From Saprospiraceae bacterium (GTDB lineage: Bacteria > Bacteroidota > Bacteroidia > Chitinophagales > Saprospiraceae), in the NCBI GenBank assembly GCA_013001975.1, contig JABDKX010000167.1:1-41561 (forward strand): a stretch of DNA of 41,561 nucleotides, given 5' to 3'. Each line of letters begins with the position of its first letter. Positions within the stretch are counted from its first letter, which is position 1. The position numbers and the translations under genes are program-made. Below, piece after piece: positions 26,556 through 35,461 of the stretch. Under the pieces are notes generated by a model, which was given only the letters and a program-made list of their open reading frames with translations, was not told the DNA's origin and did not search any database.

Positions 26556-28048
26556 TACAACTTAAATTTCACACCGACATTTAAAGCTGCTTTGTTGATC
26601 TTATCGTTGTTTGGTCCTATTGACTTGTTAATCACTCCGATATGATACTCACCAATAATATAAACAGCAGTGTTTGGACTAATTATACGTTCTAGTCCTA
26701 AACCAATGTGAGATCTTACAAACAAGTTATCAGATAAGCCATCACCTCCTAACAGTCCTTGAGTAAATTCATGATCTAATTCAAATGGAGCTGTTGGAAT
26801 TTCAGATTCTGGTGGCAACGTTCCAATTGGATGTGCCCCTCCTCCAATATATTTATTATTTGAAGTATATGCAGAACTCATAATCACTTCTGGCGTTATT
26901 CCGACTTTACCAAAAATAGACCACTCTACATTTTCAACAAAATGATGTTTAACTTGCAAAGGAATCGCAAGGAAAGTATGAGCGATATTGGTCAATGAGT
27001 AAGTGTACCATCCCGCAGCATTTCCATGTTGTTGCACAAAATTCCATGGCTTACTATAAGTTGAGAAGCTGATTCCAGTTTCTAATTCAATACTTTTTAT
27101 TCTTTTCGAAAACAATCCTCCTAATGTGAAGCCATACATTTCCGTAACACGTTCCGTCGTCTTATAATCAAGATCATTAGGCGTGTGGATCATGTTATTG
27201 TCAAAGGTACCAAATACGTGAATCCAACTTGAATTATCTAAAGCAACTAGGGGCTTTATCGGTTTAATAGGGAAAAGTGAAAGTGCACGAGATGAAAAGC
27301 TTATTCCTTTGACATCTATATTTTGAAGCTTTTGAATATCAATTGAAGCAACATCTTTTTGATCATTTTCTATCGTTGACTCTTCAGCATTAAGAGGTTG
27401 TGTGTTATTATCTGATGCTGCATTTAAACTACTAACTTCTTCGTTTGCTTTAAGTTGTTTTGATTTATTATTCAAAATATCCTTCGTAGAAAAAGAAGCA
27501 TTTAAATTTGAACTTTTGACGTTTTTAGTAACGTCTTGAGGCACATTATTTCTGACAAATACTTTGTTATTGTTCACGTCAGATTTCTGTTCTTTTTTCT
27601 CAATTGCGACAGGCGTTATTGTAGTTTCAAGGGCAGCCTGTTCGGCTACCTGATTATCGTTTTGGGCATTTATTTTTTCAATATTTTCCGTAAGTGCTAA
27701 AGCTGCATTATTAGGTTGAATATTATTTACCGAATAATCTGAAATAGACAATCCACAGAATAATGTCAAAAATATCACACTAAGTTCAAGCGATTTTATC
27801 TTTAAAACTTTTCGGCGGATATTGAAAATATGATTGAGACGCGCTTTTAACAGATGCCAATGTGTGACATTGTAAGCAACCGAATGATTGGCCAGATTAT
27901 GACGAATGGCATTATCAAAATGTGCATCATCTTGTTTATGCTTAGCTGCTTTCTTTTTTTCCTTAAACAAATCCCATTGAGGCGTTTTATTTAAGTCAAG
28001 ATTTGACAGTTTACTTCTTAATATGTCATCAAATCTCTTATCGTTCAT
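26555..28048 (-). CDS. Trans-envelope protein: cytoplasmic N-terminus, one TM helix, C-terminal outer-membrane barrel; likely ECF sigma partner
   Basis: This is a 497-residue protein. The first 80 residues are charged and contain two tandem copies of one motif: RFDDILRSKLSN...PQWDLFK (about 5-29) and HFDNAIRHNLAN...THWHLLK (about 43-68). A single hydrophobic helix follows at about 86-103 (SLELSVIFLTLFCGLSI), then a low-complexity N/Q/K/S-rich linker (about 105-270). The C-terminal about 225 residues resemble an outer-membrane barrel with alternating strands, ending VGVKFKL. It overlaps the sigma-factor gene upstream by 11 bp. The sigma-factor coupling and layout suggest the N-terminus controls the sigma factor, with the barrel as sensor or anchor; this is inference. 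No enzyme motif is seen. Confidence 0.7.
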   Translation of the reverse strand: MNDKRFDDILRSKLSNLDLNKTPQWDLFKEKKKAAKHKQDDAHFDNAIRHNLANHSVAYNVTHWHLLKARLNHIFNIRRKVLKIKSLELSVIFLTLFCGLSISDYSVNNIQPNNAALALTENIEKINAQNDNQVAEQAALETTITPVAIEKKEQKSDVNNNKVFVRNNVPQDVTKNVKSSNLNASFSTKDILNNKSKQLKANEEVSSLNAASDNNTQPLNAEESTIENDQKDVASIDIQKLQNIDVKGISFSSRALSLFPIKPIKPLVALDNSSWIHVFGTFDNNMIHTPNDLDYKTTERVTEMYGFTLGGLFSKRIKSIELETGISFSTYSKPWNFVQQHGNAAGWYTYSLTNIAHTFLAIPLQVKHHFVENVEWSIFGKVGITPEVIMSSAYTSNNKYIGGGAHPIGTLPPESEIPTAPFELDHEFTQGLLGGDGLSDNLFVRSHIGLGLERIISPNTAVYIIGEYHIGVINKSIGPNNDKINKAALNVGVKFKL

Positions 28049-28601
28049 AGGTTATTCCTTTGGATAATAAAATTGACTTCAGTTTATTTCTTGCTTTCAC
28101 AAGATTTGACCTAGACGTGCTTTCTGATATATTTAATCGTTCAGCTACCTCACGATGAGAATAACCTTCAATTACATAGAGGTTAAATACCGATCTGTAT
28201 GCATTTGATAACTTTTGCATGGCTTTCAATATTTCTTGAGCTGATAATTCTTCAACAGCATCAGCTCCTACAACTTTCAAAGATCTGGCATCGTCAATAT
28301 TCTCGACTCTCCGTCTCGATCTTTTTCTATAATAATCTATTGCAGTATTTACCATGATCCTTTTTATCCAAGCCTTCAAAGAAGTACCAATTGTATACTT
28401 TCCGATATGCCTGAAGACTTTTATATAGCCTTCGTGCAAAATATCAAGTGCCTCATCTTCATCTGTAGCATAGCGTAAACAAAGAGGATACATCAGAGAA
28501 TAATGATCCTCATAAAGTTTCTTTTGGGCCCACTCTTCATTATTTATGCAAGCTCCAATAAATTCTTTTTCGCTTTGTTGGATATTCAAAGTTATTTCCA
28601 T
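28038..28601 (-). CDS. ECF-type RNA polymerase sigma factor
   Basis: From the ATG at 28601 the protein has 187 residues; the frame runs back to a TTG at 28622 (7 more residues), but the ATG fits the family better. Region 2 is seen in LYEDHYSLMYPLCLRY ... DEALDILHEGYIKVFRHI, with the -10-binding WIKRIMVNTAIDYYRKRSRR, and region 4 in LSNAYRSVFNLYVIEGYSH followed by the HTH REVAERLNISESTSRSNLVKAR. The stop overlaps the start of the trans-envelope protein, indicating one transcript and coupled translation. Target promoters are unknown; autoregulation is common in such pairs. Confidence 0.93.
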   Translation of the reverse strand: MEITLNIQQSEKEFIGACINNEEWAQKKLYEDHYSLMYPLCLRYATDEDEALDILHEGYIKVFRHIGKYTIGTSLKAWIKRIMVNTAIDYYRKRSRRRVENIDDARSLKVVGADAVEELSAQEILKAMQKLSNAYRSVFNLYVIEGYSHREVAERLNISESTSRSNLVKARNKLKSILLSKGITYER

Positions 28602-28928
28602 GGGAACGAATATATGCACCAATCTACGTCTATAAACTAATTTGCTATTGAATAACGATAGTTTAACGCGTATAGCTGCCTTTTATTAAAAAATATTTAA
28701 CGGGAGTGACTTTTTTAAAAACATACATTTTTGTACGTTTTTATGACATTTTGCAAGATTGAAAAGGTTACTAAATTTAATATAATAAATTGTATAACTC
28801 ATTATATTTGCATCAAAATCAATTAAATAGATATATGTTGCATTTTTAATATGGGAATACTAAAATAACCTATGATCTGCATAAAAATACAACAAATTAT
28901 CATTGATATTAAAATTTTGAATAATTAG
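28602..28928. other. 327-bp divergent intergenic region with a -7 promoter for the ParC-like gene
   Basis: It contains an exact TAnnTTTG match (TATATTTG, 28803-28810) followed by CATC on the plus strand, giving a long leader of over 100 nt before the ATG at 28929. TATAAT (28781-28786) and ATTATA (28801-28806) form an inverted pair overlapping it. On the sigma-factor side, AAACTA near 28634 and TAGTTT near 28659 form another inverted pair. No ORF or RNA gene is evident. Confidence 0.5.
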
Positions 28929-31493
28929 ATGAGTAAAGTAACTGAAATAGATATTGAAGAAGGTGGATTGATTTCTTTAGAAGGCATGTATAAAGAGTAT
29001 TTTCTTGACTATGCTTCTTATGTTATTCTTGAAAGAGCAGTTCCTAATGTAGAAGACGGTTTAAAACCAGTGCAAAGAAGAATTTTGCACAGCATGAAGC
29101 GGATGGATGATGGTCGTTTTCATAAAGTAGCTAATGTAATTGGTCAGACGATGCAATACCACCCACACGGTGATGCTGCCATTGGCGCAGCTCTTGTCAA
29201 TTTGGGTCAAAAAGATTTGTTAATAGAAACGCAAGGAAATTGGGGTGACTACAGAACAGGAGATTCCGCTGCCGCTCCCAGATATATAGAAGCCAGATTA
29301 ACAAAGTTTGCATTAGAAGTAGCATTTAATGCACAAACAACGGAATGGCAAGTTTCATATGATGGTCGAAATAAGGAACCTATTACTTTGCCAATGAAAT
29401 TTCCAATGGTACTTGCTCAAGGTGTAGAAGGAATTGCTGTTGGTTTATCAACGAAGATTCTCCCTCATAATTTTATTGAGCTTATCAAAGCATCCATAAA
29501 AATCCTACAAGAAAAACGTTTCAAAATATATCCTGACTTTCCAACGGGTGGATTGATAGATGTTCGTGATTATTCAAATGGCAAAAGAGGAGGAAAAGTA
29601 AAGGTTCGCGCCAAGATCGAACAAAGAGATAAAAAAACTTTAGCGATTACCGAATTACCATATGGCGTTACTACAAATAGTCTCATCGACAGTATTCTAA
29701 AAGCCAATGACAAAGGAAAAATACAAATCAAAAAAGTTATTGACAATACTGCAGCTGACGTCGAAATTTTACTTGAATTACCATCAGGTGTCTCTCCCGA
29801 TGTTTCTCTAGATGCACTTTATGCATTTACAAATTGCGAAGTTTCAATTTCTCCTAATGCTGTTGTTATTTCTGACAACAAACCTATCTTTTGCAGCATA
29901 GAAGATTTGCTTAAAATAAGTACTGAGAATACGAAAGACTTATTACGTCAAGAATTAGAAATCAAGAAAGGTGAATTAGAGGAAAAATGGCATGGCATAA
30001 GTCTTGAAAAAATATTTATTGAAAATAGGATCTATCGTGATATTGAGGAAGCAGAATCTTTTGAGGAAGTTATCAAAATTATCGCTAAAGGATTAAAGAA
30101 ATATGTCGCAACACCTTCTGACAAAGCAAAGAAAGGAGACAAGAGGCTTTCACTAAACAGAGATATTACTCAAGATGATATTGTTAAGCTTACCGAAATA
30201 AAAATCAAGAAAATTTCGAAGTACAATAAATTTAAGACTGATGAGTTATTAAAAAATATTGAAGAAGAATTAAAGCAAGTCAAATTTGACTTAAAACATC
30301 TGACAGATTTTGCTATTAATTATTTTGAAACATTACTTTCCAAATATGGTAAGGGCAAAGAAAGAAGAACTGAAATCACAGAATTTGATACTATAAAAGT
30401 AACAAGAGTAGCAGCAAAAAATGCTAAGCTTTACGTAGATCGAAAAGAAGGTTTTATTGGTACTTCATTAAAGAAAGAAGAATTCGTAACGGAATGTTCA
30501 GATATCGACAACATCATCGCTTTTACAAAAGCTGGAACAATGAAAGTTGTTAAAATTGGAGATAAAGTTTTTATGGGCAAAAATATCTTGCATACCAATG
30601 TCTGGAAAAAAGGTGATGACCGTACGACTTATAATATGATTTACATTGATGCCATTAAAGGTCGGGCGATGGCAAAAAGATTTAATGTCAAATCAATCAC
30701 AAGGGATAAAGATTATGATCTGACAACGGGACACAAAAACAATAAATGTGTTTACTTCGCTGCACATCCAAATGGTGAAACTGAAACAGTTCAAATCCAA
30801 TTGACAGCAGGATGTAAAGCCAAGAAAAAAGTTTTTGAATTTGACTTTGGCAGTATTGAAATTAAAGGCAGAGGATCAAAGGGTAATATCGTGACCAAAT
30901 ATCCAGTTAGAAAAGTCACTCAATTAGAAGTTGGCAGTTCTTCACTGGGCGCTCAAAAGATTTGGATAGATGAAGTAAGTGGTCGACTAAACAAAGAGGA
31001 AAGAGGGAAATACCTCGGTGAATTTGATACAGGCGATAAAATTATTGCTGTCTATAAAAACGGTACTTACCAAACAACAGATCTCAATTTTGATAAAAAA
31101 TTCGATGCGCAAAATTTGGTTGAGATTACAAAAATTAAAGCAGATACTGTTGTCAACTGTGTGTACTTTGAAGGAGAAAAAGGATGGACCATGGTCAAAA
31201 GGTTTGTCCCTGAAGTAAAGTCAGGAGATGTCGAACAATTATTTATAACCGATCATCCTAGTTCAAAATTATATCTTGCTACAACCAGTGTCTACCCTAC
31301 TATTCATTATTCTTTTAAAAAGGGAAAAGAGTTGCAAGAATATGAATTAGAGTTGGCTGGCTTTATGGACGTAAAAGGTGTTAAAGCTATTGGAAATAAA
31401 TTAGGAGAATTTAAAATTCTGAAGATTAGAGAATTAGAAAACGAGGAAAAGACAAATCTAAGTCCAGGAGATACCATTGAATTAGATTTTTAA
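28929..31493 (+). CDS. parC: Type II topoisomerase subunit A, ParC-like (DNA topoisomerase IV)
   Basis: This 854-residue protein has the breakage-reunion domain with catalytic Tyr119 in AAAPRYIEARL, GLKPVQRRILHSM near the N-terminus, and the C-terminal beta-pinwheel (about 500-854). The QGNWGDYRTGDSAAAPRY form and the absence of the GyrA-box motif QRRGGKG in the C-terminal domain favour ParC over GyrA. It would pair with ParE (not in the window) to decatenate and relax chromosomes. In the quinolone-binding helix the residues after HPHGD are AAIGAA, so neither the Ser nor the acidic residue of the water-metal bridge is present. It ends convergently with the patatin gene, with stops sharing TTAA. 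Confidence 0.88.
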   Translation: MSKVTEIDIEEGGLISLEGMYKEYFLDYASYVILERAVPNVEDGLKPVQRRILHSMKRMDDGRFHKVANVIGQTMQYHPHGDAAIGAALVNLGQKDLLIETQGNWGDYRTGDSAAAPRYIEARLTKFALEVAFNAQTTEWQVSYDGRNKEPITLPMKFPMVLAQGVEGIAVGLSTKILPHNFIELIKASIKILQEKRFKIYPDFPTGGLIDVRDYSNGKRGGKVKVRAKIEQRDKKTLAITELPYGVTTNSLIDSILKANDKGKIQIKKVIDNTAADVEILLELPSGVSPDVSLDALYAFTNCEVSISPNAVVISDNKPIFCSIEDLLKISTENTKDLLRQELEIKKGELEEKWHGISLEKIFIENRIYRDIEEAESFEEVIKIIAKGLKKYVATPSDKAKKGDKRLSLNRDITQDDIVKLTEIKIKKISKYNKFKTDELLKNIEEELKQVKFDLKHLTDFAINYFETLLSKYGKGKERRTEITEFDTIKVTRVAAKNAKLYVDRKEGFIGTSLKKEEFVTECSDIDNIIAFTKAGTMKVVKIGDKVFMGKNILHTNVWKKGDDRTTYNMIYIDAIKGRAMAKRFNVKSITRDKDYDLTTGHKNNKCVYFAAHPNGETETVQIQLTAGCKAKKKVFEFDFGSIEIKGRGSKGNIVTKYPVRKVTQLEVGSSSLGAQKIWIDEVSGRLNKEERGKYLGEFDTGDKIIAVYKNGTYQTTDLNFDKKFDAQNLVEITKIKADTVVNCVYFEGEKGWTMVKRFVPEVKSGDVEQLFITDHPSSKLYLATTSVYPTIHYSFKKGKELQEYELELAGFMDVKGVKAIGNKLGEFKILKIRELENEEKTNLSPGDTIELDF

Positions 31494-32395
31494 TTTTTCT
31501 TAGATTTTTTATCTAATTTTTTCGCGTAGTCAAATCCTTCTTGCCACCATTTCCTCATTTGCTTTTTGTCAAAGTAAAAAGAATGTTCGGTAAGAAGATA
31601 TGGTGTAAATATAAAATTAACACGCACGTCATTATTATAAATGCTGTCCAGGTGTCCTCTTAATACATCATTGTACGCAATTTGCTTTTGAGTAAACAGC
31701 ATCGTCTTTATCAAAAGATCAAAAGCATTGTTGATTTTAATATTTTTCTTAGGACTACGTCTGGGATTTAATACGATAACATCAATTTCAGTTGCGCCTA
31801 AATCGATGGCTTCTTCGATAGGCAGATAATTGCCAAAACCACCATCAGCATAACTGTATCCATTTTTTTCAACCAGACTCATAAATGGGACAAAACTACA
31901 TGAAGCCCACATCCAATCTAAGTAATCTTCATATTTACAATCATTGACATATTTATGCTCAACAACAGTTCGTGAAATATTTGAAACTACGGTGACTACC
32001 TTTTTATTTGACTTTTGAATTAAGTCATAATCCTCTGCACTTAAAGTATTGGCAATGGTTTTTCTTAAAGCTTTATGAGAACCGAAAGTTTTTTTCTTTT
32101 TGAAAAACATCTTAAGTGTGTTCCCATGATTGATGGACACTTTTTTAATTGACCCGTCTTTTTTCTTAGTAATTATAAATGGGCAAACAGAATAAATATC
32201 TTCCTGACCAACGTTTGTAAAAGTCTTCTTGATTTTATCCACACGACCAATTGCAAGATGTGGGATTAATAGGCTACCTGTAGAAGATCCAACAAAAATG
32301 TCATAATCATTTTTCTTGACATCTATCAAATATTCTGCTACTCCACCAGCAAAAGCACCTTTGCATCCTCCACCAGAAATCACCAATGCTTTCAT
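31490..32395 (-). CDS. Cytoplasmic patatin-like phospholipase
   Basis: This 301-residue protein is a single patatin domain with no signal peptide or membrane segment. It shows the oxyanion loop SGGGCKGAFAGG (about 7-18), the nucleophile elbow GSSTG (Ser38) and a DGGFG motif (Asp184), so the Ser-Asp dyad is complete. The C-terminal third is rich in lysine and aromatic residues. Such proteins hydrolyse acyl esters of phospholipids or related lipids. It is unrelated in architecture to the barrel-fused patatin at 73-2298. It is divergently transcribed from the TPR gene and shares a 158-bp upstream region with it. Confidence 0.9.
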   Translation of the reverse strand: MKALVISGGGCKGAFAGGVAEYLIDVKKNDYDIFVGSSTGSLLIPHLAIGRVDKIKKTFTNVGQEDIYSVCPFIITKKKDGSIKKVSINHGNTLKMFFKKKKTFGSHKALRKTIANTLSAEDYDLIQKSNKKVVTVVSNISRTVVEHKYVNDCKYEDYLDWMWASCSFVPFMSLVEKNGYSYADGGFGNYLPIEEAIDLGATEIDVIVLNPRRSPKKNIKINNAFDLLIKTMLFTQKQIAYNDVLRGHLDSIYNNDVRVNFIFTPYLLTEHSFYFDKKQMRKWWQEGFDYAKKLDKKSKKN

Positions 32396-32439
32396 TAATT
32401 CTATTTAATTAAAACTTTTTGATCTAAATTATGTCACAA

Positions 32440-32516
32440 TAGTGCAAATTCAAGATTATATTTCAAAGAAATATACATCAAAATTTGAATAACAGACATT
32501 TCTATTAGTGCAAATT
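32440..32516. repeat. 11-bp direct repeat TAGTGCAAATT in the patatin/TPR divergent region
   Basis: Exact copies lie at 32440-32450 and 32506-32516, 66 bp apart. The second ends 12 bp upstream of the TAnnTTTG element of the TPR gene, in the position of its -33 region; the first is 45 bp upstream of the patatin ATG. This layout suits a regulator acting on both genes, but the copies are short. Confidence 0.4.
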
Positions 32517-32528
32517 AATAAATACGAC

Positions 32529-32536
32529 TATTTTTG
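32529..32536 (+). promoter_or_regulatory. -7 promoter element (TATTTTTG) for the TPR/TonB-C gene pair
   Basis: An exact TAnnTTTG match lies 17 bp upstream of the ATG at 32554, giving a very short leader. No clear -33 TTTG is seen at the usual spacing; the TAGTGCAAATT repeat occupies that region. Confidence 0.45.
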
Positions 32537-32553
32537 GTTGCTTAATTAATCAC

Positions 32554-34866
32554 ATGGAAGACACGCCAAAAAAAGGCTTGATAGCTGACTTATGGGAAAG
32601 ACGACTACCACAATTTATCGCGACTTATGTAGGTATCTGTTGGGCTTTTCTACAATTTTTGATTTTTGCCATTGATAGGTACGATTTAGATAGTTCTTAT
32701 ATTGAAAAGTTCCTGATTTTTTCCCTCGTTTTATTACCTGCTGTATCTATATATATTTACAATCATGGGCGACCGGGGAAAGACGCATGGAAAAAATATG
32801 AAAAAATAATTATCCCAATAAATTTTGTTCTTGCGTTAGTCTTTGCTGGCTTATTTGGTGGAGGGAGCGAAATGAATGCAGCACCTACTGAAGTTACAGT
32901 AACAACTGATACTGGAGAAACGGTTACAAGACTAGTTCCAAGTATTGATCAAACCAAATCATTTGTCCTCTTTCCTTTTGTGACAAAATCCGAAGATGAA
33001 AACAGCAAGTGGTTAAAGTTTGGAATACCGCAATTACTTAAAAGAGACTTAGAGCAAGACGTAAGAATGTATTGTATAAATCCATTTTCATTAGATTATG
33101 AATTGGCTTCAAACAATCATTCAATTGATGACAACAATATTCCTTTTTCCATATATTCTAAAATTGCTAAAGATAAAATTACTGACTTTTTTGTCACAGG
33201 TGAATACAGTTACAAGGACAACAAATTGGCTTGCACTATCAAGATTTATGAAACCAAGAACGGAGAAATATTTTATGAAAAAGAATACACTGACGGTAAC
33301 ATATACGATTTAGTAGATTTGGTATCAAAGGAGCTTAACGATAACCTTTATCTAGAAAAAGATGCCAATGAAATTATCGTAACCGATTTACCTGCTTCAA
33401 ATCTAATCAGTTCTAATGAAGAAGCTTTGAAGTTATACATGGAGAATAAACGATCACTAATTGATGAAAAAGACTATGATAAATTATTGACTAAAGCACA
33501 AGCTGCTCATCAATTAGATAATCAAAGTGCAATGATCAGTGCTTTGTTATCTTCCGCTTACTTTATGCTAGGAAAAAGCGACTTGGCAAAACAATATGTA
33601 ACTGAAAGTTTAGATTTAAGTGAAACACTTCCAGAAAGACAGAAGTTTAGAATCAGACAACAATATTATCAGTACAATCAGCAAATGGATAAGTTTATTC
33701 CGTTGCTTGAGAGTTGGAAGAAACTATATCCTAGTGATTATTACCCACACAATTCTTTAATTGATTTTTACTCAATGACCCAAGAAGCTAAAAAGGCAAA
33801 ACAAGTTGGATTAGATGCTTTAGAAAATGGTCATGGCGCACGTGTTTTAAAAAGGTTAGCGGGCATCTGTATCAATCGAAAAGAACTCGAAGAAGCAGAA
33901 AGATACTTGGATGAGTATTATAAATTATTTCCAAATAAGAAAAAAGAAGAAGATACTCAATTAGCGGATATATATTTGAAAAAAGGAGAATTTGATAAAG
34001 CGGAAAAGTGGTACGAATCCATATCTCTTTTAAATCCAAATGACCATAATCTTTCCGTCAAATTAGCCAACGTCTATACCTTCCAAGGAAAATTCGATAA
34101 AGCGGAATCTGCACTTGACGAAGCCTTACGCCAATGTAAATTGCTTCAAGATAGTGTTGGTGTGTATTTTCAATATCTGACTCTTTACTATAAAACTGGC
34201 CAAGTCAACAATTTCAATGACGTTGCAAAAAGGCATTTCGAATCAATGTCTAAAAATCAAAGTATGATAAGTGCAATGTTTGCACATTTACAATTTACAT
34301 CTATATATGCTTCAATGGGAGATCGTCAGACGGTTTATCAGTTTGCAGATTCTATAAAAACCTATGTACCTCAAATGCATGAAATGTATATTTGTGTGAC
34401 TGACTTTTTAACAAGCATGATGTCTAATGATAAGACACTTTACGATGATGCCACCACTCCCAAATGTAGGGCAATCATTACAAGCACAAATGAAAGTATT
34501 GGATTTCTTATGGATGGTGTAGAAGCTAAATTAGATAAAGATTATAATCAATCAACAAAGTCGTTTGAAACATTTATTGATACAACCGGATCAGATAAAG
34601 ATAATTTTGGCGGTTGGATTGCTGAGAACTACCGTCTGAGCGGGGATCCAGAAAAAGCCATTGAGTATTGTTTGGAAAGTATGAAATTACACCCATATGA
34701 AGGCACTTTTTTATTTGAATTGACCAAAGCATATTTAGAAATTGGAAAGACTAAGAAAGCTAAAGAAACTTACAATAAACTTAAATCTACTGTATGGGCA
34801 AAAATAGAACCGGGATATTTATATTATGATGAATTCATCAGCCTTGGCGAACAACTCGATTTATAA
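32554..34866 (+). CDS. Membrane-anchored TPR protein with FlgO/TolB-N-like domain
   Basis: This is a 770-residue protein. Three hydrophobic helices lie near the N-terminus (about 19-40, 50-69, 84-102), with the conserved ERRLPQFIATYVGICWAFLQ and NHGRPGKDAW segments that I associate with a Bacteroidota family of membrane TPR proteins. Residues about 135-270 resemble the FlgO/TolB N-terminal fold (SFVLFPFVTKSEDENSKWL ... ITDFFVTGEYSY...). The rest (about 285-765) is a series of TPR-like helical pairs, for example AKWYESISLLNPNDHNLSVKLANVYTF-type units. No kinase, cyclase or HTH domain is visible. It is translationally coupled to the following TonB-C protein. A scaffolding or sensory role is likely but unproven. 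Confidence 0.75.
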   Translation: MEDTPKKGLIADLWERRLPQFIATYVGICWAFLQFLIFAIDRYDLDSSYIEKFLIFSLVLLPAVSIYIYNHGRPGKDAWKKYEKIIIPINFVLALVFAGLFGGGSEMNAAPTEVTVTTDTGETVTRLVPSIDQTKSFVLFPFVTKSEDENSKWLKFGIPQLLKRDLEQDVRMYCINPFSLDYELASNNHSIDDNNIPFSIYSKIAKDKITDFFVTGEYSYKDNKLACTIKIYETKNGEIFYEKEYTDGNIYDLVDLVSKELNDNLYLEKDANEIIVTDLPASNLISSNEEALKLYMENKRSLIDEKDYDKLLTKAQAAHQLDNQSAMISALLSSAYFMLGKSDLAKQYVTESLDLSETLPERQKFRIRQQYYQYNQQMDKFIPLLESWKKLYPSDYYPHNSLIDFYSMTQEAKKAKQVGLDALENGHGARVLKRLAGICINRKELEEAERYLDEYYKLFPNKKKEEDTQLADIYLKKGEFDKAEKWYESISLLNPNDHNLSVKLANVYTFQGKFDKAESALDEALRQCKLLQDSVGVYFQYLTLYYKTGQVNNFNDVAKRHFESMSKNQSMISAMFAHLQFTSIYASMGDRQTVYQFADSIKTYVPQMHEMYICVTDFLTSMMSNDKTLYDDATTPKCRAIITSTNESIGFLMDGVEAKLDKDYNQSTKSFETFIDTTGSDKDNFGGWIAENYRLSGDPEKAIEYCLESMKLHPYEGTFLFELTKAYLEIGKTKKAKETYNKLKSTVWAKIEPGYLYYDEFISLGEQLDL

Positions 34867-35321
34867 TGAAAGAAAAAAAGGATCATCATTTTATTAAGAA
34901 ACCTGTTTACGAAGGCGGTAATAAAGCCTTTCGTGAATTCATTTATAAGAATCTGAAATATCCTAAAGAGGCGCTGGCTGAAAAAATTGAAGGTGTCGTA
35001 TTATGCCGATATGAAATCGACTACAAAGGTAATGTCTCAAAGGTTAAAGTTAAAAAAGGTATCGGCTATGGTTGCGATGAAGAAGCAATCCGAGTATTAT
35101 CCCTTCTTAAATTTATAATACCAAAAGAACCTAGAAAATTAAGGGTCTCATTTCAAAAAGAAACGAAAATAAAATTTCAAATTCCCAAACCTAAAAAAGT
35201 CAGTAAGCCCTCCAAATCAACTATGACATACACGGTAACCTCCAAAAACAAACCAAAAGAAGATATACCCAAAGTCAAAAAGCCAACAAAGAAATCTTAT
35301 AGTTATACTATAAAATGGTAA
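34866..35321 (+). CDS. TonB C-terminal-domain protein without a membrane anchor
   Basis: This is a 151-residue protein. Residues about 12-105 match the TonB C-terminal domain: PVYEGGNKAFREFIYKNLKY, PKEALAEKIEGVVLCRYEID, and GCDEEAIRVLSLLKF. A lysine/proline-rich tail with two similar strands (TMTYTVTSK and KSYSYTIKW) follows. There is no signal peptide or transmembrane helix, unlike true TonB, so as encoded it is cytoplasmic. Its ATG overlaps the TPR stop by one base (TAATG), so the two are made together and probably interact. The role is unknown; energising a receptor is unlikely without an inner-membrane anchor. Confidence 0.75.
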   Translation: MKEKKDHHFIKKPVYEGGNKAFREFIYKNLKYPKEALAEKIEGVVLCRYEIDYKGNVSKVKVKKGIGYGCDEEAIRVLSLLKFIIPKEPRKLRVSFQKETKIKFQIPKPKKVSKPSKSTMTYTVTSKNKPKEDIPKVKKPTKKSYSYTIKW

Positions 35322-35461
35322 TTATTCTTTTAAACAACAGTAACGACGATTATTAATATAAACTCTTTCGAAAATTAACTGTTTATTTTATTTTGAACTT
35401 CTATTCATAGATAATCTGAATATAATCATCTAATTATTAGCCAAAGGATATTATAAAAACT

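Noticed and set aside
28929-31493. Topoisomerase subunit as GyrA
   Set aside because: The QGNWGDYRTGD...PRYIEARL form and missing GyrA box fit ParC-like proteins better; a mixed role cannot be excluded without the rest of the genome.
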